64,000 nt of DNA from Sulfitobacter alexandrii (GTDB lineage: Bacteria; Pseudomonadota; Alphaproteobacteria; Rhodobacterales; Rhodobacteraceae): the NCBI RefSeq assembly GCF_001886735.1, contig NZ_CP018076.1, positions 2,790,001 through 2,854,000 of the forward strand, in the 5' to 3' direction. Made by a program: the position numbers and the translations under genes. The notes under the pieces were generated by a model. That model searched no databases, was not told the DNA's origin, and saw nothing but the letters and a program-made list of their open reading frames with translations. Position 1 is the stretch's first letter. Each line of letters opens with the position of its first letter. Positions 36,344 to 45,496 of the stretch are shown here, one piece after another.

Positions 36344-37865
36344 GGTCAAACCCCTCGCCCGCCATCCAGACCCCCAGTTCCGCGAGGCTCAGCGCGCCCC
36401 GCTCGAACGGGGGCGACAGCCGCCCTTCGGAGATCACGTGGATCACGTCGGACAGGGCCGTGACCTCGTCCAGGTCCTCGGAGATCAGCAGCACCGCCGC
36501 GCCCCGGTCCCGCGCGGCCAGCAGTTGTTCATGCACGTAGGTCAGCGCCCCGATGTCGAGACCCCGCACCGGCTGGTTCGCCAGCACGACGTCGGGGCCA
36601 GTTTCCAGCACCCGGCCCAGGATCAGCTTTTGCATGTTGCCCCCCGACAGCAGGCGGATGCGGGTTTCGGGGCCGGGACAGCGCACGTCATAGCCTGCGA
36701 TGATCTTCTGCGCGAAATCGCGGGCGGCGCGCCAGTTCATCCAGCCCCGCTGCGAAAAGGGGGCCTTCGCGTAAAGTTCGAGCACCGCGTTCTCGGTCAG
36801 GTCGAAATCCGCGATGGTCCCGGTCCTGTGCCGGTCTTCCGGGATGCGGGCGATACGTTCGGCCAGCGCGCGGCGCGGGCTCCATCCCGCAACGGGTGCA
36901 CCGGCGATGCGGAGCTCACCCGACGCGGGCGCGATCAATCCGCCCAGCAGGTCCGCCAGCGCCGCCTGCCCGTTGCCGGACACCCCGGCGAGCCCGGTGA
37001 TCTGGCCCGCCCGCAACTCGAGCCGCGCGGATTTCAGCCCCGGCGCGCTGCCGCGGTCGGGGGTGGAGACATCGCGCAGCGCCACGCGCACCTCGCCCGG
37101 CGTGGCCGCGGCGACCTTGGGCGGGGCGACTTCGGCCCCCACCATCATCTGCGCCAGCCGTGCCGCGTCGGTATCGGCGGTCCGCGCCTCGGCCACCAGC
37201 TTGCCGTGGCGCAGCACCACCACGCGCGACGAGATCGCCGTGACCTCGTGCAGCTTGTGGCTGATGAAGATCACCGACAGCCCCCGCGCCACCGCCTTGC
37301 GCATGGTGGCGAACAGGTCGTCGGTTTCCTGCGGGGTCAGCACGGCGGTGGGTTCATCGAGAATGAGAATCCGCGCGTCGCGGTAGAGCGCCTTGAGGAT
37401 CTCGACCCGCTGGCGTTCGCCGACGCTGAGCGCGCCGACCTGCGCCCCCGTGTCCACGCGCAGCCCGTAATCCTGCATCAGGGTTTCGATCCGGCGGCGC
37501 GCGGCGGCGCGGCCGAACCCCGGCCGCCAGAGCGATGCGGTGCCCAGCACGATGTTTTCCAGCACGGTCATGTTGTCGGCCAGCGTGAAATGCTGATGCA
37601 CCATGCCCACCCCGGCCTCCAGCGCCGCACGCGGGTTGCCGGGGGGCAATGGCCGGCCGAAGACCTCGACGCTGCCCTCGTCCGGCGTGTAATGGCCGAA
37701 AAGGATGTTCATCAGCGTGGTCTTGCCCGCGCCGTTTTCACCCAGAAGGGCGATCACCTCGCCCTCGTGCAGGTCGAAGCCGATGGAATCGTTCGCGGTC
37801 AGCGCGCCGAAACGCTTGGTGATGCGGTCGAGGCGCAGGACGACGGGGGCGGTGGTATCGTTCAT
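36333..37865 (-). CDS. ABC transporter ATP-binding protein, tandem-domain, BMP/nucleoside type
   Basis: A 510-residue protein with two ABC modules. The first has Walker A LLGENGAGKTTLMNIL and signature LSVGERQRVEIL with Walker B ILILDEPTAVL. The second is degenerate: GVSGNGQAAL replaces Walker A and LSGGNMQKLILGR is the signature, then VVLANQPVRGLD. This asymmetry is normal in the sugar/nucleoside ABC family. It is separated from the upstream binding-protein gene by 136 bases with a strong hairpin. Confidence 0.93.
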   Translation of the reverse strand: MNDTTAPVVLRLDRITKRFGALTANDSIGFDLHEGEVIALLGENGAGKTTLMNILFGHYTPDEGSVEVFGRPLPPGNPRAALEAGVGMVHQHFTLADNMTVLENIVLGTASLWRPGFGRAAARRRIETLMQDYGLRVDTGAQVGALSVGERQRVEILKALYRDARILILDEPTAVLTPQETDDLFATMRKAVARGLSVIFISHKLHEVTAISSRVVVLRHGKLVAEARTADTDAARLAQMMVGAEVAPPKVAAATPGEVRVALRDVSTPDRGSAPGLKSARLELRAGQITGLAGVSGNGQAALADLLGGLIAPASGELRIAGAPVAGWSPRRALAERIARIPEDRHRTGTIADFDLTENAVLELYAKAPFSQRGWMNWRAARDFAQKIIAGYDVRCPGPETRIRLLSGGNMQKLILGRVLETGPDVVLANQPVRGLDIGALTYVHEQLLAARDRGAAVLLISEDLDEVTALSDVIHVISEGRLSPPFERGALSLAELGVWMAGEGFDHAA

Positions 37866-37958
37866 TCAGAAGCAGTCAGCGGTTTGTGGAAGGTGCAAAG
37901 GGCAGCGCCGACCCGAGGGGTGCCGCAAATCGCCGCCCCATGGGGGCAGGCAGGCGCT

Positions 37959-37978
37959 GCCCGGCCTCCCGGCCGGGC
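37959..37978. repeat. GCCCGGCC hairpin between binding-protein and ATPase genes
   Basis: GCCCGGCC-TCCC-GGCCGGGC is a perfect 8-bp hairpin, preceded by GCCCCATGGGGGC (37935-37947). It lies just downstream of the binding-protein gene in the direction of transcription (minus). Such hairpins can protect the upstream mRNA so that binding protein is made in excess over the membrane parts. Similar arrangement at 34296-34340. Confidence 0.55.
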
Positions 37979-38001
37979 GGGACCATTTGCAGGGGTCGCA
38001 C

Positions 38002-39012
38002 TCAGCTGGACTTCGGTTCTTCGTCGTTGATCTCGACGGTGAATTCGCCCGCCTCGATGGCCTTGGTGCGTTCTTCGATCAGGTCCAGCGCCTCCTGCGG
38101 GATCTTGCCCTCGAAGGTGCCGAAGGGCGCCAGAGATGCGCCGCCTTCCTTCATGAAGGAATAGACCCCGTAGTCCGCGGCGGTGAATTCGCCCGCCTTC
38201 ACCGCGGCGATCGCGGCATCCAGCGTCGGCTCGAAGTGCCAGATGGCCGAGGCGACGACCGTTTCGGGATAGTCGGCCTGCGTGTCGATCACGTTGCCGA
38301 TGGCGAGGATGCCTTTCTCCTGCGCCGCGTCCGACACGCCGAAGCGTTCCGCGTAGAGGATGTCCGCCCCGTTCTCGATCATGGCAAAGGCGGTTTCCTT
38401 GGCCTTGGGCGGATCGAACCACGACCCGATGAAGCTGACCTGGAAGGTGATGTCCGGCTTCATCTCGGCGGCACCGGCCATGAAGGCGTGCATCAGGCGG
38501 TTCACCTCGGGGATCGGAAAGCCGCCGACCATGCCGATGTTGCCGCTTTCCGTCATCGCGCCCGCGACGATGCCCGACAGGTACGCGGCATCCTGGATGT
38601 AGTTGTCGAAGACGGCGAAATTGGGCAGGCTCGCGTCCTCCTTGAAGGACGAGCCCATCAGGAACGCCACCTCCGGATAATCGGCCGCCACCTCGCGCGC
38701 CTCCTGCTCCGCGCCGAAGACCTCGCCGATGATCAGGGCGCTGCCGCTTTCGGCGTATTCGCGCATCACGCGGGCATAGTCCGTGTTGCTGACATTCTCG
38801 GTGTAGACGTACTCGATGTCTCCGCGGGCCTGTGCGGCCTCGGCCGCCTTGTGGATCCGGCTGACCCATTGCTGTTCGACGGGCACGGTGTAGACGCCGG
38901 CCACCTTGATCGGATCGGCGGCAAGGGCCGTGCGGGGCGCGAGCGCGAAGGCGCCCGCGACGGCGGCGGCGGTGCCGAGAAGTTGGCGACGAGTGAAGCG
39001 GCGTGTAGTCAT
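38002..39012 (-). CDS. BMP-family ABC transporter substrate-binding protein
   Basis: A 336-residue periplasmic protein. The N-terminus MTTRRFTRRQLLGTAAAVAG has a twin-arginine (RRQLL) Tat-type signal, cleaved near TALAAD. The body matches the BMP/PnrA family of nucleoside-binding lipoprotein-like proteins (VAGVYTVPVEQQWVSRIHKA, MVGGFPIPEVNRLM, SFIGSWFDPPKAKETAFAMI). First gene of the importer operon that ends with codA. Divergent from the aminotransferase gene. Confidence 0.92.
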   Translation of the reverse strand: MTTRRFTRRQLLGTAAAVAGAFALAPRTALAADPIKVAGVYTVPVEQQWVSRIHKAAEAAQARGDIEYVYTENVSNTDYARVMREYAESGSALIIGEVFGAEQEAREVAADYPEVAFLMGSSFKEDASLPNFAVFDNYIQDAAYLSGIVAGAMTESGNIGMVGGFPIPEVNRLMHAFMAGAAEMKPDITFQVSFIGSWFDPPKAKETAFAMIENGADILYAERFGVSDAAQEKGILAIGNVIDTQADYPETVVASAIWHFEPTLDAAIAAVKAGEFTAADYGVYSFMKEGGASLAPFGTFEGKIPQEALDLIEERTKAIEAGEFTVEINDEEPKSS

Positions 39013-39033
39013 GGTGGTCCCCCGTTGGTATGC

Positions 39034-39073
39034 ATTGACGCAGATCGTTCGTCAGCGGCTGCGTCGTGTCAAT
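39034..39073. promoter_or_regulatory. imperfect inverted repeat between importer and aminotransferase genes
   Basis: ATTGACGCAG (39034-39043) faces CTGCGTC-GT-GTCAAT (39059-39073) with a two-base insertion in the right arm. It sits 21 bases upstream of the binding-protein start and about 90 bases upstream of the aminotransferase start, in the 150-base divergent gap. A shared operator is plausible. Confidence 0.4.
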
Positions 39074-39162
39074 ACAACGCCGCGCAATCGGGCGATAGTT
39101 CTGCCGCAAGACAGGCGATCCGCCCAGCTTGCGGGCGCCGACTCACAACTGGGGGAAACCGC

Positions 39163-40491
39163 ATGAGCCACGTATTACGCCGCAGCCTGACCGCGGAACA
39201 GCCGGTCATCGTCAGGGGCGAAGGCGCCTACCTGATCGACAGCGACGGCACGCGCTATCTCGATGCCTGCGGCGGGGCCGCCGTGTCGAGTCTCGGTCAC
39301 GACAACGCGGCCGTGCGTGCCGCCGTCACCCGGCAGATGGAGACCATCAGCTATGCCCACACCGGCCTGTTCACCAATGAACCCGCCGAAGCGCTGGCCG
39401 ACTACCTGATCGCCCATGCCCCCGACGGCACGGGCGACGGGCGGGTGATGTACCTCGGATCGGGGTCCGAGGCGATGGAAGCGGCGCTCAAGCTCGCGCG
39501 GCAGTACCACCTCGAGAACGGGCAGCCCGAACGCACCCGCCTGATCGCCCGCGCGCCCAGCTATCACGGCAACACGCTGGGGGCGCTGGCGGTGGGCGGC
39601 CATGCGGGCCGCCGCGCCCCGTTCCAGCCCATGCTGATCGGGGTGGACCACATCGACGCCGCCTATCCTTACCGTCTGCGCCACGAGAACGAGAGCGAGA
39701 CGGCATTCGCCCTGCGCATGGCGAACCAGCTGGAGGACCGGATCAAGGCCCTCGGCCCCGAGACCGTCGCCGCCTTCATCGCGGAACCGGTGGTGGGTGC
39801 CTCGCTCGGGTCGCAGCCCGCCCCGGCGGGATATTTCAAGCGAATCCGCGAGATCTGCGACACCTACGGCGTGCTCTATATCGCGGACGAGGTGATGTGC
39901 GGCATGGGCCGGACCGGCAGTCTTTTCGCGCTCGAACAGGAAGGGATCGCGGCGGATATCACCACGATGGCAAAGGGCCTCGGCGCGGGCTACATGCCCA
40001 TCGCGGCGGTCATGGCATCGCAAACGGTGGTGGATGCGATCCTGTCGGGCAGCGGCAGGCTGTGGAACGGTCACACCTACATGTCCCACGCGGTCGCCTG
40101 CGCGGGGGCGCTTGCGGTCATGCACGAAATAGACGACCGCGACCTGCTGAAACAGGTCCGGACCCTTGGCAAGCGGCTCGAGAGCGGTCTGCGCGACGCC
40201 TTGGGCCAGCATCCGCACGTGGGCGACATCCGCGGGCGCGGTCTTTTCTGGACGGCGGAAGTGGTCGAGGACAGGGCATCGAAAGCGCCCTTCGACGCCA
40301 AGCGCAATCTGGCCGGGCGCCTGCAGACCGCCGCGATGGAACGCGGCGTGATCACCTATCCCTCGCAGGGCTGCGCCGACGGGGTGCAGGGCGATCACGT
40401 CCTGATCGCGCCCTGTTTCACATCGACCGGGGCCGAGATCGACCGCATCGTCGAGGTGGTGGCGGAAAGCATCACGGCGGAGACCTCCTGA
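39163..40491 (+). CDS. class III PLP-dependent aminotransferase
   Basis: A 442-residue fold-I aminotransferase. Visible: GSEAMEAALKLARQYH (PLP phosphate site), SYHGNTLGAL, the Asp of IADEVMCGMGRTG, and the PLP Lys271 in MAKGLGAGYMP. The subfamily covers omega-amino acid, diamine and beta-alanine aminotransferases; the substrate cannot be read. GGGGGAAA about 8 bases upstream supports the ATG at 39163, although the frame is open much further upstream. Divergent from a BMP importer/codA operon, which hints at a nucleobase-derived amine such as beta-alanine. Confidence 0.9.
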   Translation: MSHVLRRSLTAEQPVIVRGEGAYLIDSDGTRYLDACGGAAVSSLGHDNAAVRAAVTRQMETISYAHTGLFTNEPAEALADYLIAHAPDGTGDGRVMYLGSGSEAMEAALKLARQYHLENGQPERTRLIARAPSYHGNTLGALAVGGHAGRRAPFQPMLIGVDHIDAAYPYRLRHENESETAFALRMANQLEDRIKALGPETVAAFIAEPVVGASLGSQPAPAGYFKRIREICDTYGVLYIADEVMCGMGRTGSLFALEQEGIAADITTMAKGLGAGYMPIAAVMASQTVVDAILSGSGRLWNGHTYMSHAVACAGALAVMHEIDDRDLLKQVRTLGKRLESGLRDALGQHPHVGDIRGRGLFWTAEVVEDRASKAPFDAKRNLAGRLQTAAMERGVITYPSQGCADGVQGDHVLIAPCFTSTGAEIDRIVEVVAESITAETS

Positions 40492-40510
40492 CGCGGCAGA
40501 CAACCCGCGC

Positions 40511-41167
40511 CTAGTCCTGCCGGGTCAGCGTGACGTCGAAGCCGCCTGCGCTAAGCGTGATGCGCTGCAGCCCGCCGCCGCCGTAGTCCAGCCGCATGCC
40601 CAGTGACTTGAACCGGAACGGCGACAGATGCCCCGGACCCGCCACCACGCGGTAGGACATGATGCAGGCGATGCCCTCCGCCGTTTCGGCCCGCTGCGCG
40701 GTGGCAATGCGCACCACGCGGCGGCCGTCGTGCACCGCCATGGGTTTCGGGCAGTCGACGCCCAGCGCGATGGCCGCGAAGGCCTCGGTCAGGGAAATCG
40801 CGCCGCGCGGCACCCGCGCGGGATCGCTCAGCGCCGTCGCCTCGTCCGCCGGGGTCACGGTGACCGCCGTCACCCGTCCGGCGGCCCGCGTCACCGCGAT
40901 GTCGCGCTGCTTGCTGCCCCGGCTGCGGCTTTCGTAGCTGACGGTGCCGGCGTCCGCGCGGGTGACCGCCTCGAAACTGCCGTCGGCGACCCCCAGCGGG
41001 GTGTTGTCCATCACCGCCAGCAGCCGGCCGGCGCGACGGCCGCCGTCGTAGCTCACGGTCCCGAGCTGCCGCGCGCCCAGGGACATGCCGAAGCTCAGCG
41101 TTCCGGCCAGTGCCGGTTGCGTCGTGACGGCCAGCACGAGGGCCGCGACAGTCGCGAGACGGGTCAT
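40511..41167 (-). CDS. secreted protein of unknown function (possibly DUF3108-like)
   Basis: A 218-residue protein with a signal peptide (MTRLATVAALVLAVTTQPALA). The mature part is beta-rich, with LSFGMSLGARQLGTVSYDGG, DGRRVVRIATAQ and a Cys pair (VDCPKP, GIACIMSY). The overall pattern is like DUF3108 periplasmic proteins, but this is tentative. The start was placed at 41167 because it yields a proper signal peptide; the frame is open further upstream. Divergent from the SleB-type gene. Confidence 0.6.
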   Translation of the reverse strand: MTRLATVAALVLAVTTQPALAGTLSFGMSLGARQLGTVSYDGGRRAGRLLAVMDNTPLGVADGSFEAVTRADAGTVSYESRSRGSKQRDIAVTRAAGRVTAVTVTPADEATALSDPARVPRGAISLTEAFAAIALGVDCPKPMAVHDGRRVVRIATAQRAETAEGIACIMSYRVVAGPGHLSPFRFKSLGMRLDYGGGGLQRITLSAGGFDVTLTRQD

Positions 41168-41328
41168 TCGGGAGCGCTCCTGCGGTTCAACCCGCCCTGC
41201 ATAGCCCATCGCCCGCGCCGAGGCGAGAGACCGCCGGCGCGCCCCGATACCGCTTGCCCGTGACAGGGCTTGCGGCCTACTGTCCCGCCCGACGGAAAAC
41301 AGGCCGACGACCGGCAGAAAGGGACGGA

Positions 41329-41847
41329 ATGCCACGACCCGCAACGAAACGCCTCCTGCCCGCCGCCATGGCGCTGCTGATCCCGCTCGCCGCCTGCGGC
41401 GGTCGCGACAGCGATGCGCCACCGCCGGTGGAAGACATCGAATGTCTGGCCCGTGCGATGTACTTCGAGTCGAACCGGTCCAGCCGGGACGGCATGGTCG
41501 CGGTGGGCAGCGTGGTGATGAACCGGGTCCGTTCCGACGATTTTCCCTCCACGATCTGCGGGGTGGTCGGGCAGCACAACCAGTTTGCCCCCGGTGTCAT
41601 GACACGGCCGATGAACGAGGCGGGCGCAACGCTTGCCCGGCAGACGGCGGTGGCTGTCTACCGGGGCGAACGCCACCCCGATGTCAGCGTCGCGAAGTTC
41701 TTTCACGCGGCGTGGTACAAGGCGAACTTCAACAACATCCACTATGTCCTGACCGCCGGCGGGAACGCCTTCTACGAAAAGCGCCGCCCCGAGCAGGTGC
41801 TGGTCCGCGTTCCGCTGCCGCCGACGGAAGGCATGACACCGCTGTAG
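41329..41847 (+). CDS. SleB-type cell wall hydrolase, lipoprotein
   Basis: A 172-residue protein with an N-terminal signal and lipobox LAAC (Cys near residue 23), then the Hydrolase_2 domain: ECLARAMYFESNRSSRDGMVAVGSV-type start with the probable catalytic Glu, VVMNRVRSDDFPSTICGVV, QFAPG and a C-terminal AKFFHAAWYK. The family comprises lytic transglycosylase-like peptidoglycan hydrolases first seen in spore cortex lysis. Here it is probably a lipid-anchored envelope enzyme in peptidoglycan remodelling. Confidence 0.87.
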   Translation: MPRPATKRLLPAAMALLIPLAACGGRDSDAPPPVEDIECLARAMYFESNRSSRDGMVAVGSVVMNRVRSDDFPSTICGVVGQHNQFAPGVMTRPMNEAGATLARQTAVAVYRGERHPDVSVAKFFHAAWYKANFNNIHYVLTAGGNAFYEKRRPEQVLVRVPLPPTEGMTPL

Positions 41848-41927
41848 CGACACGCTCCGGAGCCTGCCGGCCCGCAGGTGACACGTGATCGGCAGTCAGG
41901 GGGAGAGACCCTCCCGGCAGCCCCGGA

Positions 41928-44195
41928 CTAGCCGCACTTGGAGTGGCCGCAGGACGCGCAGGTCATGCAGCCTTCGACCATGCGCATGTCGTACTGGCCG
42001 CAGGACGGGCACGCGGGGCCGCGGGGGGCGTCGAGGCCGACGACGCGCGCCTGGGGGTCGGTCTTGAGCCCCAGCCCCTCGCCCGCGATGAAACCGGTGG
42101 CGATCATGTGCTGTTCGATCACCCCGCCGATGGCCGCGAGGATCGAGGGAATGTACTTGCCCTTCATCCAGGCGCCGCCGCGCGGATCGAAGACCGCCTT
42201 CAGTTCCTCCACCACGAAGGACACGTCGCCCCCGCGCCGGAACACGGCCGAGATCATCCGGGTGAGCGCCACTGTCCAGGCGAAATGCTCCATGTTCTTG
42301 GAATTGATGAACACCTCGAAGGGCCGCCGGTGCCCGTTCAGCACGATGTCGTTGATCGTGATGTAGAGCGCGTGTTCGCTGTCGGGCCACTTGACCTTGT
42401 AGGTGTTGCCTTCGAGCTCGCTCGGCCGGTCGAGCGGTTCGGACATGTAGACCACCTCGCCGCCTTCGGCAACGAGCACCGGCTTCTCCTCGGACTTGGT
42501 GTCGCTGACCGACAGCACGCTGCCTGTCACCTCGTTCGGGCGGTAGGTCGTGCATCCCTTGCAGCCCTGATCCCAGGCCGCCATGTAGACGTCCTTGAAG
42601 GCGTCGAAGCTGATGTCCTCGGGGCAGTTGATCGTCTTGGAGATCGACGAATCCACCCATTTCTGGGCGGCCGCCTGCATCTTGACGTGATCCAGCGGCG
42701 CGAGGGTCTGGGCATTGACGAAATAGTCCGGCAGCGGCGCGTCGCCTTTCAGCTCGCGCCACATCTGCACGGCGTAGTCCACCACCTCTTCCTCGGTCCG
42801 CGACCCGTCCTTCTGCAACACCTTGCGGGTGTAGGCATAGGCGAAGACCGGTTCGATCCCGGAACTGACGTTCCCGGCATAGAGGCTGATGGTGCCGGTG
42901 GGCGCGACGGAGGTCAGCAGCGCGTTGCGGATGCCGTGTTCGCGGATCGCGTCGCGCACGTCCTCGTCCATCGACTGCATGGTGCCGGAGGCAAGGTAGG
43001 CCTCTGCATCGAAGAGCGGAAACGGTCCCTTTTCCCTGGCCAGCTCGACACTGGCAAGATAGGCGGCGCGGGCGATCTGCTTCATCCATGTCTCGGTCTG
43101 GGCCGCGGCCTCGTCGGAGCCGTAGCGCAGGCCGGTCATCAGCAGCGCGTCGGCAAGGCCGGTGACCCCCAGCCCGATGCGCCGCTTGGCCTGCGCCTCG
43201 CGCGCCTGCGCCTCCAGCGGGAATTTCGATGCGTCCACGACGTTGTCCATCATCCGCACCGCTGTCGCCACGAGGTCGGACAGCGCGTCGAGGTCCAGAC
43301 CGGCATCATCGCCGAACGGGTCGCTCACCAGCCGCGCAAGGTTGATGGACCCCAGCAGGCAGGCCCCGTAGGGCGGCAGGGGCTGTTCACCGCAGGGGTT
43401 GGTCGCCGCGATGGTTTCGCAGTAGCTGAGATTGTTGGCCGCGTTGATCCGGTCGATGAAGATCACCCCCGGCTCGGCGTAGTCGTAGGTGGCGCGCATG
43501 ATGCGGTTCCACAGGTCGCGGGCCTGCAAGGTGCGATAGACCTTGTCGCCGAACGTCAGTTCCCACGGGCCGTCGGCCTTGACCGCCTCCATGAAGGCAT
43601 CGGTGACGAGCACCGACATGTTGAACATGCGCAGCCGCGCGGGGTCGGACTTGGCGGCGATGAAATCCTCCACGTCCGGGTGGTCGCAGCGCATCGTGGC
43701 CATCATCGCGCCCCGGCGCGACCCGGCGGACATGATGGTGCGGCACATCGCATCCCAGACGTCCATGAAGGACAGCGGGCCAGAGGCATCCGCAGAAACC
43801 CCCTTCACATCCGCGCCCTTGGGCCGGATGGTCGAGAAATCGTAGCCGATTCCGCCCCCCTGCTGCATGGTCAGCGCGGCCTCCTTGAGCATGTCGAAGA
43901 TGCCGGCCATGCTGTCGGGCACGGTGCCCATGACGAAGCAGTTGAACAGCGTCACGCGCCGGGCGGTGCCCGCGCCGGCGATGATCCGGCCCGCGGGCAG
44001 ATACTTGAAATCCTCCAGCGCGGCGTAGAATCGTTTCTCCCAGTCTTCCGGCGATTTTTCCACCCGCGCGAGATCGCGGGCGATGCGCAGCCAGGTATCC
44101 TCGACCGTCGCGTCGCGCGCGGTGCCGTCCGCATCCTTGAAGCGGTACTTCATGTCCCAGATCTGTTCGGCGATGGGGGCGGCGAAACGGGACAT
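41928..44195 (-). CDS. nrdJ: adenosylcobalamin-dependent (class II) ribonucleotide reductase
   Basis: A 755-residue class II enzyme that makes deoxynucleotides using coenzyme B12 and so works with or without oxygen. Visible: FNCFVMGTVPDSMAGIFDML, QQGGGIGYDFS, the active-site NPCGEQPLPPYGACLLGSIN, SVAPTGTISLYAGNVSSGIE, and a C-terminal Cys-rich tail (CPSCGQYDMR and CMTCASCGHSKC). The ATG at 44195 gives the family N-terminus; the frame is open further upstream. No cobalamin riboswitch is recognisable in the 156 bases upstream. No nrdAB is present in this window. Confidence 0.95.
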   Translation of the reverse strand: MSRFAAPIAEQIWDMKYRFKDADGTARDATVEDTWLRIARDLARVEKSPEDWEKRFYAALEDFKYLPAGRIIAGAGTARRVTLFNCFVMGTVPDSMAGIFDMLKEAALTMQQGGGIGYDFSTIRPKGADVKGVSADASGPLSFMDVWDAMCRTIMSAGSRRGAMMATMRCDHPDVEDFIAAKSDPARLRMFNMSVLVTDAFMEAVKADGPWELTFGDKVYRTLQARDLWNRIMRATYDYAEPGVIFIDRINAANNLSYCETIAATNPCGEQPLPPYGACLLGSINLARLVSDPFGDDAGLDLDALSDLVATAVRMMDNVVDASKFPLEAQAREAQAKRRIGLGVTGLADALLMTGLRYGSDEAAAQTETWMKQIARAAYLASVELAREKGPFPLFDAEAYLASGTMQSMDEDVRDAIREHGIRNALLTSVAPTGTISLYAGNVSSGIEPVFAYAYTRKVLQKDGSRTEEEVVDYAVQMWRELKGDAPLPDYFVNAQTLAPLDHVKMQAAAQKWVDSSISKTINCPEDISFDAFKDVYMAAWDQGCKGCTTYRPNEVTGSVLSVSDTKSEEKPVLVAEGGEVVYMSEPLDRPSELEGNTYKVKWPDSEHALYITINDIVLNGHRRPFEVFINSKNMEHFAWTVALTRMISAVFRRGGDVSFVVEELKAVFDPRGGAWMKGKYIPSILAAIGGVIEQHMIATGFIAGEGLGLKTDPQARVVGLDAPRGPACPSCGQYDMRMVEGCMTCASCGHSKCG

Positions 44196-44351
44196 GTGCG
44201 ATTCCTGTGATCGGTGGGAGAAGGTTCTCAACCTACCAAGAAACCTGCTGCCTGACCACCCGCTTTCCTGCGCCAAAGCACCACACTTTGAATGCCCCGG
44301 GCGATGGACTACCTTATCTCGTGGCTCAGGGGTGAGTCTGGGGAAAAGCCT

Positions 44352-44783
44352 GTGGATAAATACGTCAACCTGATCAAGCTGAGCGTCGGCACCGAGAGCG
44401 TCGAGGATCTGCAGGCCTGGCAGCGCCAGCGGTCCAAGCAGATCAAGGATGGAAAATACTACCACATCACCCGGATGTGGCCCAAGCGCGAGGCCGAGGT
44501 GCTGAATGGCGGCTCGATCTACTGGGTCATCAAGGGCGAAGTGCTGGCGCGGCAGCGTGTCCTTGGATTCGACGAAAAGATCGGCAGCGACGGCATCCGC
44601 CGCTGTGGGATCGTACTGGACCCCGAGATCGTCCGCGTGTCCCCGGCGCTGCGCCGCCCCTTCCAGGGCTGGCGCTACCTCGATCCCGCGGACGCGCCGC
44701 GCGACCTGCGCAAGGGCGAAAAGGGCGACAGCGCCCTGCCCAGCGAGCTGGACCGCGCCCTGTCGGAGATCGGCGTGATCTGA
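44352..44783 (+). CDS. DUF1489 family protein
   Basis: A 143-residue cytosolic protein with VNLIKLSVGTESVEDLQAWQ near the N-terminus and later HITRMWPKR and GIVLDPEIVRVSPALRRPFQGWRYL, matching alphaproteobacterial DUF1489 of unknown function. The start is uncertain: GTG at 44352 (GGGGA about 9 bases upstream) gives the usual family length; ATGs at 44292 and 44304 would add 20 and 16 residues that do not look like the family. Divergent from nrdJ. Confidence 0.78.
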   Translation: MDKYVNLIKLSVGTESVEDLQAWQRQRSKQIKDGKYYHITRMWPKREAEVLNGGSIYWVIKGEVLARQRVLGFDEKIGSDGIRRCGIVLDPEIVRVSPALRRPFQGWRYLDPADAPRDLRKGEKGDSALPSELDRALSEIGVI

Positions 44784-44893
44784 GGGAGTTCAGCCGCCCC
44801 GTTGCTATTCGGCATCGCCGCGGTGAGGGCCTGAAGGCAAGCGAAATCCAGCGCTGCTACGTTCCCGGCCAATCCTCCGGAAAGCGTTCGCAA

Positions 44894-45496
44894 TCAATTC
44901 CCCGCGCGCGTTCTGCTTTTCTGCGAACGTTCCTCGAACTGTTTCCAGACATGCATGCGCCCTTTCTGACGTGCATCGGCGAGCCAAAATTTTTTGCGCG
45001 CATCGGGTGTTTCCATGTGCGAGTAAACACCGCCTGAATACTTTGGCCAGTCGATGGCCATACCCCTTTTCACCATTTCTGCCGACAGGTCTCTGCCATC
45101 CGGAAGAAAGCATTTCGCCACCGTCCGGCCATAGGTATCCCGTTCCAGAATTTCCGCCCTTACCGATTTTCCCCTGCATAGTCCGATCAGCGTCCATTTA
45201 GACTTTTGCCCCCAGGGATGATCGATTTCGGGTGCGTCGACCCCGAATAGCCTGATCTGAGTTCTTTTGATAACTATGGTATCCCCATCGACAATGCGGG
45301 CTGTGCCATTCAGAACCTCTGGCTTCTGAACAAGCTTGGCAGTCTCTTCGTTGAAACTGCTGTCCGGCGACCTTCCGCCGCCAGCAATCAATACCAATGG
45401 ATTACTATCTGACCGAGTTCGCTTGCCCCGCCGTGAGCGAAACCAAATAGAAAGTGCTACTATCGCAAAGACCGCTGAAAAGAGCGCATATTCCAA
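44894..45496 (-). CDS. thermonuclease (SNase)-like protein with N-terminal membrane anchor
   Basis: A 200-residue protein with one N-terminal hydrophobic segment (residues about 4-19) and a staphylococcal-nuclease-like domain: ARIVDGDTIVI, IRLFGVDAPEIDHPWG and ERDTYGRTVAKCFLPDG, carrying the Arg/Glu/Arg catalytic pattern. It probably faces the periplasm or cell exterior. The gene and its upstream 260 bases are clearly AT-richer than everything around, suggesting transfer. It may degrade DNA for nutrient use. Confidence 0.85.
   Translation of the reverse strand: MEYALFSAVFAIVALSIWFRSRRGKRTRSDSNPLVLIAGGGRSPDSSFNEETAKLVQKPEVLNGTARIVDGDTIVIKRTQIRLFGVDAPEIDHPWGQKSKWTLIGLCRGKSVRAEILERDTYGRTVAKCFLPDGRDLSAEMVKRGMAIDWPKYSGGVYSHMETPDARKKFWLADARQKGRMHVWKQFEERSQKSRTRAGN

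Noticed and set aside
41943..44210. Plus-strand 755-codon reading frame opposite nrdJ
   Set aside because: Its composition (His/Arg/Gly-rich, no motifs) is that of an antisense shadow of nrdJ.
44196..44351. Cobalamin riboswitch upstream of the B12-dependent nrdJ
   Set aside because: No B12-box-like conserved core could be found on the minus strand in this short gap.
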